From Halichondria panicea (taxonomy: Eukaryota; Porifera; Demospongiae; Suberitida; Halichondriidae): DNA of 64,000 nt. The notes beneath the pieces were generated by a model. The model made no database searches and was not told the origin of the DNA. It worked only from the letters and a program-made list of their open reading frames with translations. The stretch spans positions 594,001 through 658,000 of the forward strand of contig NC_087385.1 of NCBI RefSeq assembly GCF_963675165.1, in the 5' to 3' direction. Shown one piece after another: positions 46,801-57,262 of the stretch. Position 1 is the stretch's first letter. Each line of letters opens with the position of its first letter. The translations under genes were made by a program, and so were the position numbers.

Positions 46801-48915
46801 GTCTTTTGGGGGGGTGATGAACTCTTCAGTTTCCGCTTCAGGCTGGAAGATCTCCTTCAGATGACGAATCTTTTTAAGGAGTGTGTTTCGAAGATTCAAA
46901 CAGATGATTTCAAACTCTGCACGGTACCTCATATTGAGGGTGATGGCACTGCTGAACAGAACCACTGTAACCTCGACTTCGTCTTTCTGTCTGAAACTGA
47001 TTCCTCCCTGCCAGAGTGAGTGGTAGTCGAAGTCAAGATCTTCCCTGCCAGCACAGATATCGAACAGAGCTATCAACAAACTGTTGGTGTAGCTGGGTAG
47101 GAAATGACAATACAAACGATTGTCAGCGGGTTGGTAACTCCAAGCGAAACAGAACGCACTCTCGTCCCAGTCTTCAGTGTTGGGGTCCGCCTCAGGCAGT
47201 AGGGTGGGGATGAAATAGTGTGGGCAGTCCGGAGGCAATGTGTCCATGTCTCCCTGGACTGAGAGGCTGTGAATCTTGAATGCATCAAGAACCGGAACAA
47301 TCACATCGGCTCGAATACCCAATTTATCACTGAGATAGTCTCTCAGTTTGTCTCTCTCAATTAGGGCCACTTTTGCATTAGATGGTTCATCCAACGGCGA
47401 CTTCAAGTCAAGTAGGGCTGCATCTACAGAGCTGGCCAGAGTTCGTAGGTCATATACGATCGTGCTATCTTCTTCAGAACTGTAGACATCCTTCCTCAAG
47501 AGTAGAATCCTTTTTCGATCTTCGAGTGCCTTACACAGTGCTAGCAGCTCAGAGATATTTTCGGTTGCAATCAAGCTGTGAAGAGAGATGTCTGGTTGTG
47601 CACTTTTCTCTTTGATCTCACTAAACAGCTCCTCGAGGCTAATCACCGGATGTTGTTTTTTGCTGCTTTTTTCCGCCAAAATGCTGCTCAGGACATAGCA
47701 ACCGTAGTCAAGTGCCATGGTATTTGGTATCCTATGACGGCGACAATGGTGCTTGAGAGATGATCTGACTCTTGCCATGGGAATGGACTGAGCTTTGCGG
47801 CAGTCTAGACAAGCTCTCTCTAAGATGTTCAAATGAGAAATCAAATTCGGATTTCTTTCCGCCACGTTCCGGTATGTAATATCGAGTCGTACTTCATTGG
47901 CACGACGAAATGCTTTGACATAATCCCAGAAGCTACCAACAATTATCACATTTGGGAAGACTCGAGACGATATTTTTGTTGCCTGTGTGCCTTGCTGGTA
48001 CACTACATTGAGCCAGAACTCGAGTTTTCGATCCATTTCCCTTTTTTCAGGTCGGCAATCGATAACCACAATAAACAGAGCTCTCTCAAGGTCTTCGGGT
48101 GAGTGTACTAGCTGCATGTTCAAGTGCTTTGTACCGCTGGCTAGATCGTGAAAAATCACGCGTCCGTAGCGTTTCGCAGTGAAGTCAGTCGGAATGAGTC
48201 CTATCTTGTGCGCATCAATGTCCGAGGTATTGTATGTGAGGCCCCAAAATTTTTCATAGTGACTCTCGGCTTGGATGGACTTGATGAGGGAGCTTTTACC
48301 GCATTGATTGTCCCCAAACACGAATATATCAATCGGAGGTTCCAACTGCCTTTCTCCAGTGGAGAAAGCTGGTAGAATAGTGTTGAAATCGGGAAATTTT
48401 AATTCCGGAGAGCCTAGATTTCGACCGAGAAGAATTCTAACAGCGTCAACGTTTCCTTCCCAGACTGCAAAGCTGAGTGGAGTGTGCCCCTTCCCGTTGG
48501 TAGCGTACACAGTGTCTGGATAGGTCTCGGACAGTGTTTGAATTAACTGGAGGTTGCCAACTCTACAGGCGTAATGAAGAGGGTAGTTGCCTTGGCGATT
48601 CCTACGAGGGGTGGCTCCAAGCTCCTTTAGTTTCTCGAAAATCAGATAAGCAGCCGGGATTTTCCCATTCATCAGTGCTATGTTGAGTGGGGTGTCATTA
48701 TCGGAGTAGCTCTCGAGAGTGGCTTGCCGGGCTCCACCTTGATCTAAGATGATACTGATGATCTCTTCAGAGCCTCCTTCAGCCGCTAAATGAATTAGTT
48801 TTTTTCCATTTCGATCTTCTTTTTCTAGCGTGTGTTTCAGATTGTCCTGCTCAGAAAACAGCCGCTTGAATTCGTCAGCATTTCCACTTCGACAGGTATT
48901 GAACAGTTTGTTCAT
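43880..48915 (-). CDS. Ankyrin-Roc GTPase-COR-like-ZU5-CARD-like signalling protein
   Basis: Five exons (minus): 46105-48915, 45223-45936, 44947-45099, 44531-44789, 43880-44205; 4,263 nt, 1,420 aa in frame. About five ankyrin repeats (residues 1-170: IHLAAEGG, TPLNIALMNG, YPLHYACRVG, TPLSFAVWEG). Then a Roc/Ras-like GTPase with Walker A GDNQCGKSS, HDLASG in the switch II position and VIIVGSFWD in place of NKxD. A COR-like region follows to about residue 720, then a Ser/His-rich 16-residue repeat. Exon 2 carries a ZU5 domain (GGMFHSAQSGVTIKFPCGAVPE). The last exon is a six-helix-like domain (GILSQEEMETLL, LVHIVKKKGDLGLQAF) that I read as CARD-like. The order resembles ROCO/ankyrin-ZU5-death-fold proteins of immune or apoptotic signalling. 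The exon 1 donor GTTCGC is weak. Function inferred. Confidence 0.85.
46203..46370 (-). repeat. Coding 48-bp tandem repeat
   Basis: Three full 48-bp units (46203, 46251, 46299) plus a partial fourth encode repeats of SSQHHSRHSSSGDGNV in the ankyrin-Roc protein, between the COR-like region and ZU5. The two leftmost units are nearly identical. Probably a flexible, length-variable spacer rich in potential phosphosites. Confidence 0.9.
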
Positions 48916-49200
48916 TTCTGTGGCAACTGTGCTAGCAGTAGACTCCAGTCTGATTAGACTTGGTGTGTATCTAGTAAGAGTGTGTGCAATGGTGCATTAA
49001 GGTTCTAAAATGTGAGGTTCAACATAACAACAGTATTGATGTCAGTCTTAACACTTAATGTCTGCATGCCCTCCCCCACACAGGCGCATGACTGTCTCAT
49101 GGTAGCACGCTATACACATGTAATATGATTTGGATTGCAGACGCTACCATGCATGTTGCTTACTATACCACGTATATACGATAATTATCAACCCATGATA
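48894..49200. repeat. Segmental duplication copy A, left block (5' end of the ankyrin-Roc gene)
   Basis: Starting in the first codons of the ankyrin-Roc gene, this block recurs at 56,882-57,059 and 61,450-61,530. It includes the sequence ACATGTAATATGATTTGG near 49,117, which is the unoccupied target of the LTR element in copy B. Copy B lacks about 58 bp present here near 49,000-49,060. Confidence 0.88.
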
Positions 49201-49456
49201 TCCAAGTATTAGTTATGTACAGTGTAGAGGGGTTTATGACCGTAAACCTCCCAACTACGAGGGCGTAGCCCGAGTGAGAGGTGTGGTTTACTGTCATAAA
49301 CCCCGAGGCACTGTGCATTAATCCCATCTGATTGGCTGGCTGGTTGCTATGCATCCAGCCTATATTATATTAGCTTGCATGACTACCACCTAGCAACACT
49401 ATTCAAACAAGAAGACAACTAGGAAAAGAGAGCTCGTCCACACCAGGGCTCCTGTC

Positions 49457-50219
49457 TAGACTCGCAAGCCACTCCCTTTTCTCTGATTGGACGGGGGCGG
49501 GAGAAAAGGGACTGGTGACTCTGGGACACATTTTGTGTCTCTACCAGAATTTGGGTAGAGATTATTCATTGATTTTTCCACGTGATCCAAAAATTGCGTG
49601 AGGTTAAGTAGAATTGCGTAGCCTGCAAAAGTGATCGCGGGCTTCTTAGCAACAGTTTAAGAATGGATGCTAGTGCTAGAAAAGAGAAGATGATGGAGTA
49701 ATAACATCATCAGGCATTCAGCTAGGATATAGTCATCTAAGACACCAGCAGAGATTAGCTTGTTTTAGTTTTACGTGATGAGAACTGGCAGCCGAAAGTC
49801 ATTGGTTGCCTAAAGCTTTTAATAACCTGTACAATACAAGACAGATAATGGCAGACGGCAGCAGTTGAATTGAGAGTAGTCAGACTTGTACAAGCTGTCT
49901 TAAATCCCTGCCACTCCTCGGTTCAAAGAAGGACTGCCAAGATTTCTACGTTCATCAGCTGTTCCATGCTAATCCACAAGTTGTGGCACAACAGACACTG
50001 GTACAAGGATCTATAAAATCAAAAGGCTGGCTAGATAGATCTGTATACTTGTCTTCTGTGTGTCTTTAGCTTTTGACGCATCAGAATAAATTGGATAATC
50101 TGCACGTGACATTAATATTTAATAGCATTCCTGATTTACACAAGCTGTAGCCCAGAGTCACCAGTCCCTTTTCTCCCGCCCCCGTCCAATCAGAGAAAAG
50201 GGAGTGGCTTGCGAGTCTA
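49457..50219. mobile_element. TAG...CTA inverted-repeat element, 763 bp
   Basis: About 70-bp near-perfect arms: TAGACTCGCAAGCCACTCCC at the left and its complement at the right. Flanked by the perfect 10-bp duplication GGCTCCTGTC (49,447-49,456 and 50,220-50,229). Absent from duplication copy B, so it may have arrived after the duplication or been part of sequence lost there. No ORF. Mutator-like by arm and target length (inference). Confidence 0.85.
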
Positions 50220-50810
50220 GGCTCCTGTCCACACTCAAATCTTGCGCAGCCTAGACAAAATATGAGCAGCCAGCCCCTCCCTCCAAGCAAACGGTACAGA
50301 GCCACTCCCCCTCTCTGTTCAATTAGTCAGCCCCTCCCCGGCTCCACTTACTGTGCAGCAACCAGCCAACACAGCTAGCTCTAGACAGGCTGACCAGTTC
50401 TCTTCAGCTATGCCAGGCTAGTATAGGCAAGCAAAGGTAAGCTTAATTAAAATAGCCACTCCTAAATTATTATTAAAATGGCTTCTTTTTCTTTGCTGAA
50501 CAGGACCAGTGCAGTGCGTGCAGTCAGTCAGTACTATAGTGCTAGTGAGCCGACAAAAAGCTCAGCCTGAGCCCAAGCCCTCTCCCAGAGTGTCTCTAAA
50601 GCAGCTCCTCACACAGCAGAATTTTTGATGAAAACTAGTCCACAGACTACACCCTCTGTCTCTATGTTTTCATTTATGACATTTTGATTTTGTTTCTCAT
50701 GCAAGACATTGCACTCATCTTCATTCATCGAAAACATGTTTGCTGCATATGCTTGAGGTGCCACCCCACTAGACGTACTACATGGCAAAAGTGTAGTAGG
50801 TGGGAAATAT

Positions 50811-51610
50811 AATTATGTGCATAATTATGTTAGGCCAGGGGACAGGCAATGGGAAAAATAGCAAAATGTAAAGGGATCGAAAACAAAAATGCATGGGCTG
50901 TAATATGGCTTCTGTGTACATTAAGCCAGACATTACTGCACTTATATAGTGTTGTAATACTGCCGCGCCCTAGACTCGCAAGCCGTCACTTTGCACGGCT
51001 AAAACCTAAAACTAGCCCCGTGTATATGTGTATAGACACTCGTGTTGCACAGTCAGCATATCAGATAAGATTCTAAGTGGCTGCTGGTTTTCGTGACGCC
51101 AGTCTACTGCACGTGATACTTACATTAGCTAGAGTTTTCTAGTGCTACGTCACTATCAATGATATTGTGGTAACCGCATGCGATCTAGCCACTTGAGTTG
51201 CCACAAATATCGTGGCAAACGTTGCACGAGTCTCTACACGAAGTTTGACCAGTCTACTGTTCGCCGTGCAACAGTGACGGCTTGCGAGACTCATGCCCCA
51301 TGCCCCAGCCATCTCTATAATTATGCTCACAGCTTATCTTGCATCCCATGCATGCACACGGAGTACAAGTTACTCATCAACTTGACAACATGTACATGCA
51401 CTTAATACTAGTAAATTGTATAGTATCACATTGACACACATGCATGCAGGTTAACTCACCAAATGTAGATATGTACTTGAGAAATGTGCTAGCTACTTGA
51501 CTAGCTCTTTGTACCAAGATCTGGCTGGAATGTACTACTAATTACTCTTAATGATATTCATATCAAAAGGCTAAGAATTACCACAATCTAGCCAATCCAC
51601 CACATAATAT
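50811..51610. repeat. Segmental duplication copy A, right block
   Basis: About 800 bp matching 61,535-62,329 with few differences, from GTGCATAATTATGTTAGGCC to CCACATAATAT. In copy B it follows the left block directly (apart from the LTR element), so the intervening 49,201-50,810 is extra here or lost there. Confidence 0.88.
50971..51291. mobile_element. Older inverted-repeat element, TAGACTCGCAAGCC ends
   Basis: TAGACTCGCAAGCCGTCAC at the left, GTGACGGCTTGCGAGAC at the right, sharing the first 14 bp of the arms of the 49,457 element. Present in both duplication copies (second copy 61,690-62,009), so older than the duplication. The right tip is decayed and no target duplication is clear. Confidence 0.7.
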
Positions 51611-51619
51611 AACGAGTGT

Positions 51620-52335
51620 TGCAAGCTATGCTGTGCTAATGCCTCTCGCCGTTGTTTTGCTTTCACTTAAAAACTATTACATGTAGAAGAGGTGAAGAGG
51701 TGAAGAGGTATGTTATTATTGTTGATAGTAATTGTTGAATTACAGACAGTCACTGATTACAGACAGGGGAGCTGAATGGCAGAAGCCTACATTTGATGGC
51801 TTGATGAATAATCTTCAACGATACTGAAGTAACTGCAAATGGCCTGTAGCCAAACAGTGCATGTGAGCAAACCATTGTCAAAGGCACAGTATATATATTA
51901 AAGCACAGACAGTACATGCAGTATATCTATAAACAAGCCGGTTAAGCAGAGAAAAGACTTGTGTATACATGTATCTATTGTTACCAGACTTGTGTATACA
52001 TGTATCTATTGTTACCAGACTTGTGTATACATGTATCTATTGTTACCAGACTTGTGTATACATGTATCTATTGTTACCAGACTTGTGTACATGCAATAAC
52101 AGCATCTATTGTCTATAATTATGCCATGCATGGTATATATTATTGTGGCTTATACTGGTATACCAGGACCTCAAGAAAAAGAAGTAAGTTGGTTCAACCT
52201 TGTGGAAAACCTAATTTGATTCATCAGTTTCACTTGCAGTTGCCACTGGATCATGATTTTAACATGTGGGATGAGCGCGCATGCGCATTACATCCAGGAA
52301 TATAATTATTAAAGGGTGTGTCTGCAAAGAGATCA
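51620..52335. repeat. Interspersed repeat, inverse of 15,187-15,790
   Basis: Shares GCCTCTCGCC near the left and GAGCGCGCATGCGCATTACATCC near the right with 15,187-15,790 in opposite orientation. Interrupted by a 31-bp tandem array. Non-coding. Confidence 0.55.
51957..52090. repeat. 31-bp tandem repeat, four units
   Basis: Four perfect units beginning ACTTGTGTATACATG and ending TTGTTACCAG (51,957-52,080), followed by a decayed partial. 31 is not a multiple of three, so the apparent ORF through it is an artefact. Confidence 0.92.
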
Positions 52336-52658
52336 AGTTCACAATTGGCTACTATAGTATAGGTAGCTGCTTAACAGATCTTTTCTGGCTCTTGTAGCTA
52401 ACAAATAGCTATATATATAGCGCTTTAGTGCAAAGCTAACCGAATAGAAAGTTTGTGCGAACGAATGATGCTATGAAAGATTCTGAAGAGACTGCAACAG
52501 CCTTCAATGTGAGTCAAACTATAGCCATAACTCGAGAAAGAAGCTTTAGTTTGCTAATCTACGAATCAAAATCCAAGAGAACGTGGCTGAGAAGCCTATA
52601 TAGAAGCTGTTAGTTTTCGTCGCATTGCAACCATTAAGCATGCAGTTACAGCTGGAAG

Positions 52659-52725
<67 letters not shown>

Positions 52726-53098
52726 GTCAGCTTTACCATATCCCTCGTGCAGCTACGCCTCGAGGCATAAAAATTATATCATGATACCATACAAATACGA
52801 TGCGGTAGTAAGATGTTTATAGGCCTCGAGGCGTATATATAGCCGCACAAAGGATGCGGTAAAAAAGTTGACTGTGTGTGTTCCAGATGACTGCTCAACG
52901 GGTGCAATGTAATGAAAACTAACAGGCTTCTATATAGCCACGTTCTCTTGGATTTGATTCGTGGATTTGCAGCCTATTACAATATATAATGCACTATATA
53001 TAGCTGGTTTATAGCTCCAAGAATCAGAAAAGAGCTGCAAAGCTGTACACCACTAGATCACAAAAACCCCCAAAAAAATGAAGCACCGCGGGTGCTGA
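52336..53098. repeat. Diverged repeat copy with (CA)n
   Basis: 52,390-52,630 is a diverged copy of the CCTCGGTG-type element body (TCGAGAAAGAAGCTTTA...). A (CA)n run with CAAACA interruptions lies at 52,662-52,723. GCCTCGAGGC ends appear near 52,755 and 52,823. No gene seen. Confidence 0.55.
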
Positions 53099-53612
53099 TG
53101 CCTCGGTGGAGATGCCAAAGCTACATAACATAAAGCTACTAATAGCTTTTTAATATACACTGCAGTCATGATGAACATTGCAATTTGCTGCAGGCAAACT
53201 CAATGATCGACCATGATTGTTGTGTTAAAAACGATCGATGCCAAAAGTTCAAGTCTAAAATTAATGGCTGCCATCAGAAGAGCCTTGCAGCCGTCTCTTA
53301 TCACTCTTGCAGCTAGCGTTCTATAGTGCAGAGCTAACTACTAAGTAGAGTAGCAACACTCGGTAAACAAGTTTGGCTATGTGCTCTTCTGAAAAGGCTG
53401 CAATGGCATTCCAAGTAGCATAACTCGAGAACGAAGCATTATTTTGCAAATCCACAAATTAAAATCCAAGAAAACATGACTAGAAGCCTATAGAAACTCT
53501 TACTTGCACTTGATTCATCCTTGAGCAGCTGTAGCAGTCTACACACACACATGCACAGACACACAAACACACTACCGTATACCTCGCTTGCGCATGCATG
53601 CGCACCGAGGCA
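53099..53612. repeat. Interspersed repeat with CCTCGGTG termini, copy 3
   Basis: TGCCTCGGTG at the left and CACCGAGGCA at the right, the clearest pair of termini of the family; body shared with 10,882-11,419. About 514 bp, non-coding. Confidence 0.72.
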
Positions 53613-53789
53613 TAACTAGATCATGCAGAAAATGATTGCAAAGGTCAATCTCTTCATGCATGAGCACTGTATATATAAAACTTCATCGATCACAGTTCAC
53701 AATGAATATTATCACACAGAAGAACAGTCATAATTATTACTCGCTATTTTGGCTCTCTGAAGTACAGCCACGTCGATTACATCGCATTT

Positions 53790-54058
53790 GGCTTGGCACG
53801 GATTGATATTTACTGCGAATGCGGCCACTCGCTATTCATGTTTAGTATGGCTGGATATGACGTTTTGGGTGTGGTTTGGCAGATTAGAAGCATAATGATT
53901 CATTATCCTTGAGACAGAACCGCAAAATTAGTCATTAGATCTGAGGTAGGGTCCGGCGTTTTTTGGCCGCGGCTATTTTCTGAAATGCATCCAACTCGCT
54001 ATTTCCGGCCAAGCTATTTACACCTACTGTCCCAAGGCCCAAGGGTGGCCAGAGTCTA
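53790..54058. mobile_element. pogo/Tigger-like repeat, inverse of 13,493-13,745
   Basis: Shares GGATATGACGTTTTGGGTGT, the GGCCGCGGCTATTTTCTGA block and the CCAAGGGTGGCCAGAGTCTA end with the 13,493 copy in opposite orientation. One terminus visible; no ORF. Confidence 0.5.
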
Positions 54059-54225
54059 TACTAACACTATTAATTGATGCATGTATGCACTTTAATTCGT
54101 TCATAGTGAATAATTGCAAAATAATGCAAACAACATTCGTAACGTAACGTAACATCATGTACGAATACTTTTTGAGCGAAGCAAAATGCCGATAATTATA
54201 GATATTAGCACATGCAGTGCAGCTT

Positions 54226-54584
54226 CAGTGGCGGATCTAGGTGAAAGGGAGGTTCCAGTACCACAGTTAGTTGAGCGAAACAAGCTACGGACTCTGAATT
54301 TTACTTAAAAAGGTCGTCACTTCTACTAAACAGTCAACATGCGCATTAAATCCTTCCTAAAAGGTCAGCACTAATTCAGCATACGCTGGACTCGGAGAGT
54401 TATTAGCCTTTTAGTCACTAAAACTGCATAAATAAACCTTTGCAAGACTTGCAAGAAATAAAAGTAAGTGATATGAAAGCTAGTAAGAAAAGAAAAATAG
54501 CTATCTATAGTTGCTTAAGCCTCCCATGCACTCACTTATGTCTCAGAGGAGGGTTCCAAAGAACCCCCTCTGGATCCACCACTG
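54226..54584. mobile_element. hAT-like non-autonomous element, 359 bp
   Basis: Termini CAGTGGCGGATCTAGG and CTGGATCCACCACTG, a common hAT-type end. Flanked by AGCTT on both sides (54,221-54,225 and 54,585-54,589); hAT elements normally duplicate 8 bp, so the target may have decayed. No ORF. Confidence 0.6.
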
Positions 54585-54885
54585 AGCTTGCAGAACTACA
54601 ATTATAATTATAGCATTAATTCATGCAACCTCAGTCTATAATGAACCTCCTTCAATGCATGCAATGACAAGTGGCACTGCTATATTAATAATGATTGTTC
54701 ACTCACCCTGAGTCTTGTCCAGTGGCCATTGTATATACTATAGCTTTATATAGCTATAGTTCAAAACACATGCATTAGCTCAGATCCTCCCCTCTTTTCA
54801 GACAGTACCACACCTGCAGGCCATATGTGTCTGCATGGAATGTGCATGTATAGGGCCCCCAGTCATGAATAGCAGGGGTTGGTAG

Positions 54886-55973
54886 TAGCCTTGATCCCAG
54901 GCCGAGTTTTCGCTTTTATAACGGTTAGGCGAACAACTGGGCCTGGTACTAGTTGTCTGCGCATGCGTCAATCGTTTGTCAGATTCTGACGAATGGATAT
55001 TCTCGTTCACTTTCGTGACATTTATATTCGTGTACTATCGTGTACTACAAGTCAGTTCCCGTTTTATCATTATTGGAATCGATTGGAATGGCTCTTAGCT
55101 GAAGCTTCTCTCTTCTCTGAAGCTTATTCTGAAGACTGAACAACAAGGAAAGAGGTATAAAGCTTTGTCAAGCTTGTTAAGGTCAGATATTTTTGTGTGG
55201 GCCCTATGGCCGGCTATGCTATCAAGTCTTGTTCATGTTTGGCAAGAATGTAGGTAGACTATAGTTTCATCATTAATATGGTGGATCAAGTGAAGAGTGT
55301 GAGCTAGAGAACTTGGTGCTGCCATCATCAGCTCGTCGACAATGACACTATAACCGAGAAATTTAATATGTATAGATCTACACGTATTTAAAATGTCTAC
55401 TTCTCTGTACAGGAGCAATGGCTAATATCCAGCTATCCCAACAGTGCTCCTCTTGGCTATACTAACGGACGAGACTGGACAGTTTGAGGTAAGGGTTTAA
55501 CCGTCTTTGGTTTCTTTTAATATTGTCCTATACTCACAGACACAGGACTGGAGTATGACCTGCTCATTCGAGCGTTGCTGGGTAGCTCAGAGACATCAAG
55601 AGAATCTACGTTTTCTAAAGCAATGAGTTACGAGTTGGGGCCTAGAATCAGAGAAGTCCAGCAGCCTGCTAAATCTTTTTGAAACGTAATTTGAAGGCAT
55701 TCAATCATCCTGAAGTTGCCCTGGGTCACTGTAATTGTGCTGCAGCACAACTGGCAACTCCCCAGGCCTTTGTGAAGCAGCTCCCTATGTGCATCTTTTG
55801 TGTACTCACTCTGTGCATTTTCTGTGTACAAATTTCTATTATTGATTTATTAAATATTTTTGCCGACCACAAATATACAATGAAAATTTGACGCATGCGC
55901 AGACAACTAGTACCAGGCCCAGTTGTTCGCCTAACCGTTATAAAAGCGAAAACTCGGCCTGGGATCGAGGCTA
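54886..55973. mobile_element. TAG...CTA inverted-repeat element, 1,088 bp
   Basis: About 90-bp arms, TAGCCTTGATCCCAGGCCGA at the left and TCGGCCTGGGATCGAGGCTA at the right, related to the 13,900 element. Perfect 10-bp duplication GGGTTGGTAG (54,876-54,885 and 55,974-55,983). The interior has no recognisable protein, though its right half has short exon-like stretches that could be captured host sequence. Confidence 0.83.
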
Positions 55974-55983
55974 GGGTTGGTAG

Positions 55984-56881
55984 ATAATGCTGAGATATTC
56001 CCCATAATTACCTATAATTATAATCCTATAATAATTATTATTCTTTTACTTAGTTTACATGCATGCAGCCTATTATTCTTCTAATCGCATGTTGTCCTAT
56101 TATTCACTGTGATGCGTACAGTGATTAATCGCGTATCAGTAATTGCACATCGTCATTAACGACGTGCAATTACTGCCTTGACGACCAGCACGTTCGAATA
56201 ACGGCCGCGGCTAATTTTTTTACTGAAACTGCAGCTAAAAATCTGCATCACAAACGATTAACAATCAATAGTATGGCTACTCGTGCAATAAGGGATTAAT
56301 AGCACTCAGAACAAGCACTGGCAAGGTTAATAGCACTCGGCTACGCCTCGTGCACTTGCCATTGCTTGTTACTCGTGCTATTAATCCCATATTGCACTCT
56401 TAACCATACTATTAATTAAACTAATCGTGACCACCTTATAATATATATCACCCCATCAATTCAATAACTAGATCTAGGTCCCTTTATGGACACTCTTGAT
56501 ATGCACGTACATAATTATCGGTGCCAGGTACCTAGAATATCACCATGGAAACGATGGACCAGAACTCAACACAATTTCGCATTAAAACTTTTTCAGTTCT
56601 TAGGCCATTATCAAAATAAAACTGCAGTGAAAACGAGTGTTGCAAACGTGCGCTTACTAATGCCTCTCGCCATAATTATGTTATGCTTTCGCTCAAAAAG
56701 TATTAGTGTTATAGTAGTTTCTATAATGAATTTTACATCAAAGTTAGCTTATCTATATAAACTCACTGACAGAAGAAAAGACTTAATTATTTGTATGCAT
56801 CTATTGTTGTTCAGGACCTCAAGAAAGAAGAAAATTGATTCTTCCTAGATCAGTTCAGTGTATATAATATCTATAGAAATT
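55984..56881. other. Intergenic, small inverted repeats only
   Basis: Contains a hairpin-forming CAGTAATTGCAC/GTGCAATTACTG pair near 56,140-56,176 and TAATAGCACTC/GAGTGCTATTA-like repeats near 56,296-56,390. Parts of 56,655-56,850 match the 15,187 repeat family. No gene. Confidence 0.5.
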
Positions 56882-57059
56882 GTGGTATTGAACAGTTTGT
56901 TCATTTCTGTGGCAACTGTGCTAGCAGTAGACTCCAGTCTGATTAGACTTGGTGTGTATCTAGTAAGAGTGTGTGCAATGGTGCATAAGGTTCTAAAATG
57001 CCCTCCCCCACACAGGCGCATGACTGTCTCCATGGTAGCACGCTATACACATGTAATAT
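56882..57059. repeat. Segmental duplication copy B, left block
   Basis: Second copy of the 5' end of the ankyrin-Roc gene (complement of the codons for MNKLFN) and its upstream flank. It is cut at ACATGTAATAT by the LTR element; the match resumes at 61,450. The gene body is absent here. Confidence 0.88.
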
Positions 57060-57239
57060 TGTAGTGTACTGAGTATTTGTTCTTATTGTATAATTTATGT
57101 ATTGTGACGTCATCATTTACTTCCTGTGTTGCTGTATTTATACTTGAGTTTTGTCATTAATATCAGTCTCTTTGTGCAAGTAATTCTGAATGATTGTTAT
57201 TACTTATCGTGCTTGAACTAACTAAGTCAATACACGACA
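57060..57239 (+). repeat. 5' LTR
   Basis: 180 bp, starts TGTAGTGTAC and ends TACACGACA. U3 has a CRE palindrome TGACGTCA at 57,105-57,112 and TATTTATA at 57,135-57,142, a plausible promoter. Confidence 0.93.
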
Positions 57240-57258
57240 GTGGCGACGAGGATTAACG
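57240..57258 (+). promoter_or_regulatory. Primer-binding site region
   Basis: TGGCGACGAGGAT begins one base after the LTR, the expected position for tRNA priming of minus-strand DNA. The tRNA was not identified. Confidence 0.6.
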
Positions 57259-57262
57259 GATC

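Noticed and set aside
51961-52305. 114-codon ORF with CIYCYQTCVYMYL repeats
   Set aside because: Produced by a 31-bp tandem repeat and a dispersed element; there is no homology or splice context.
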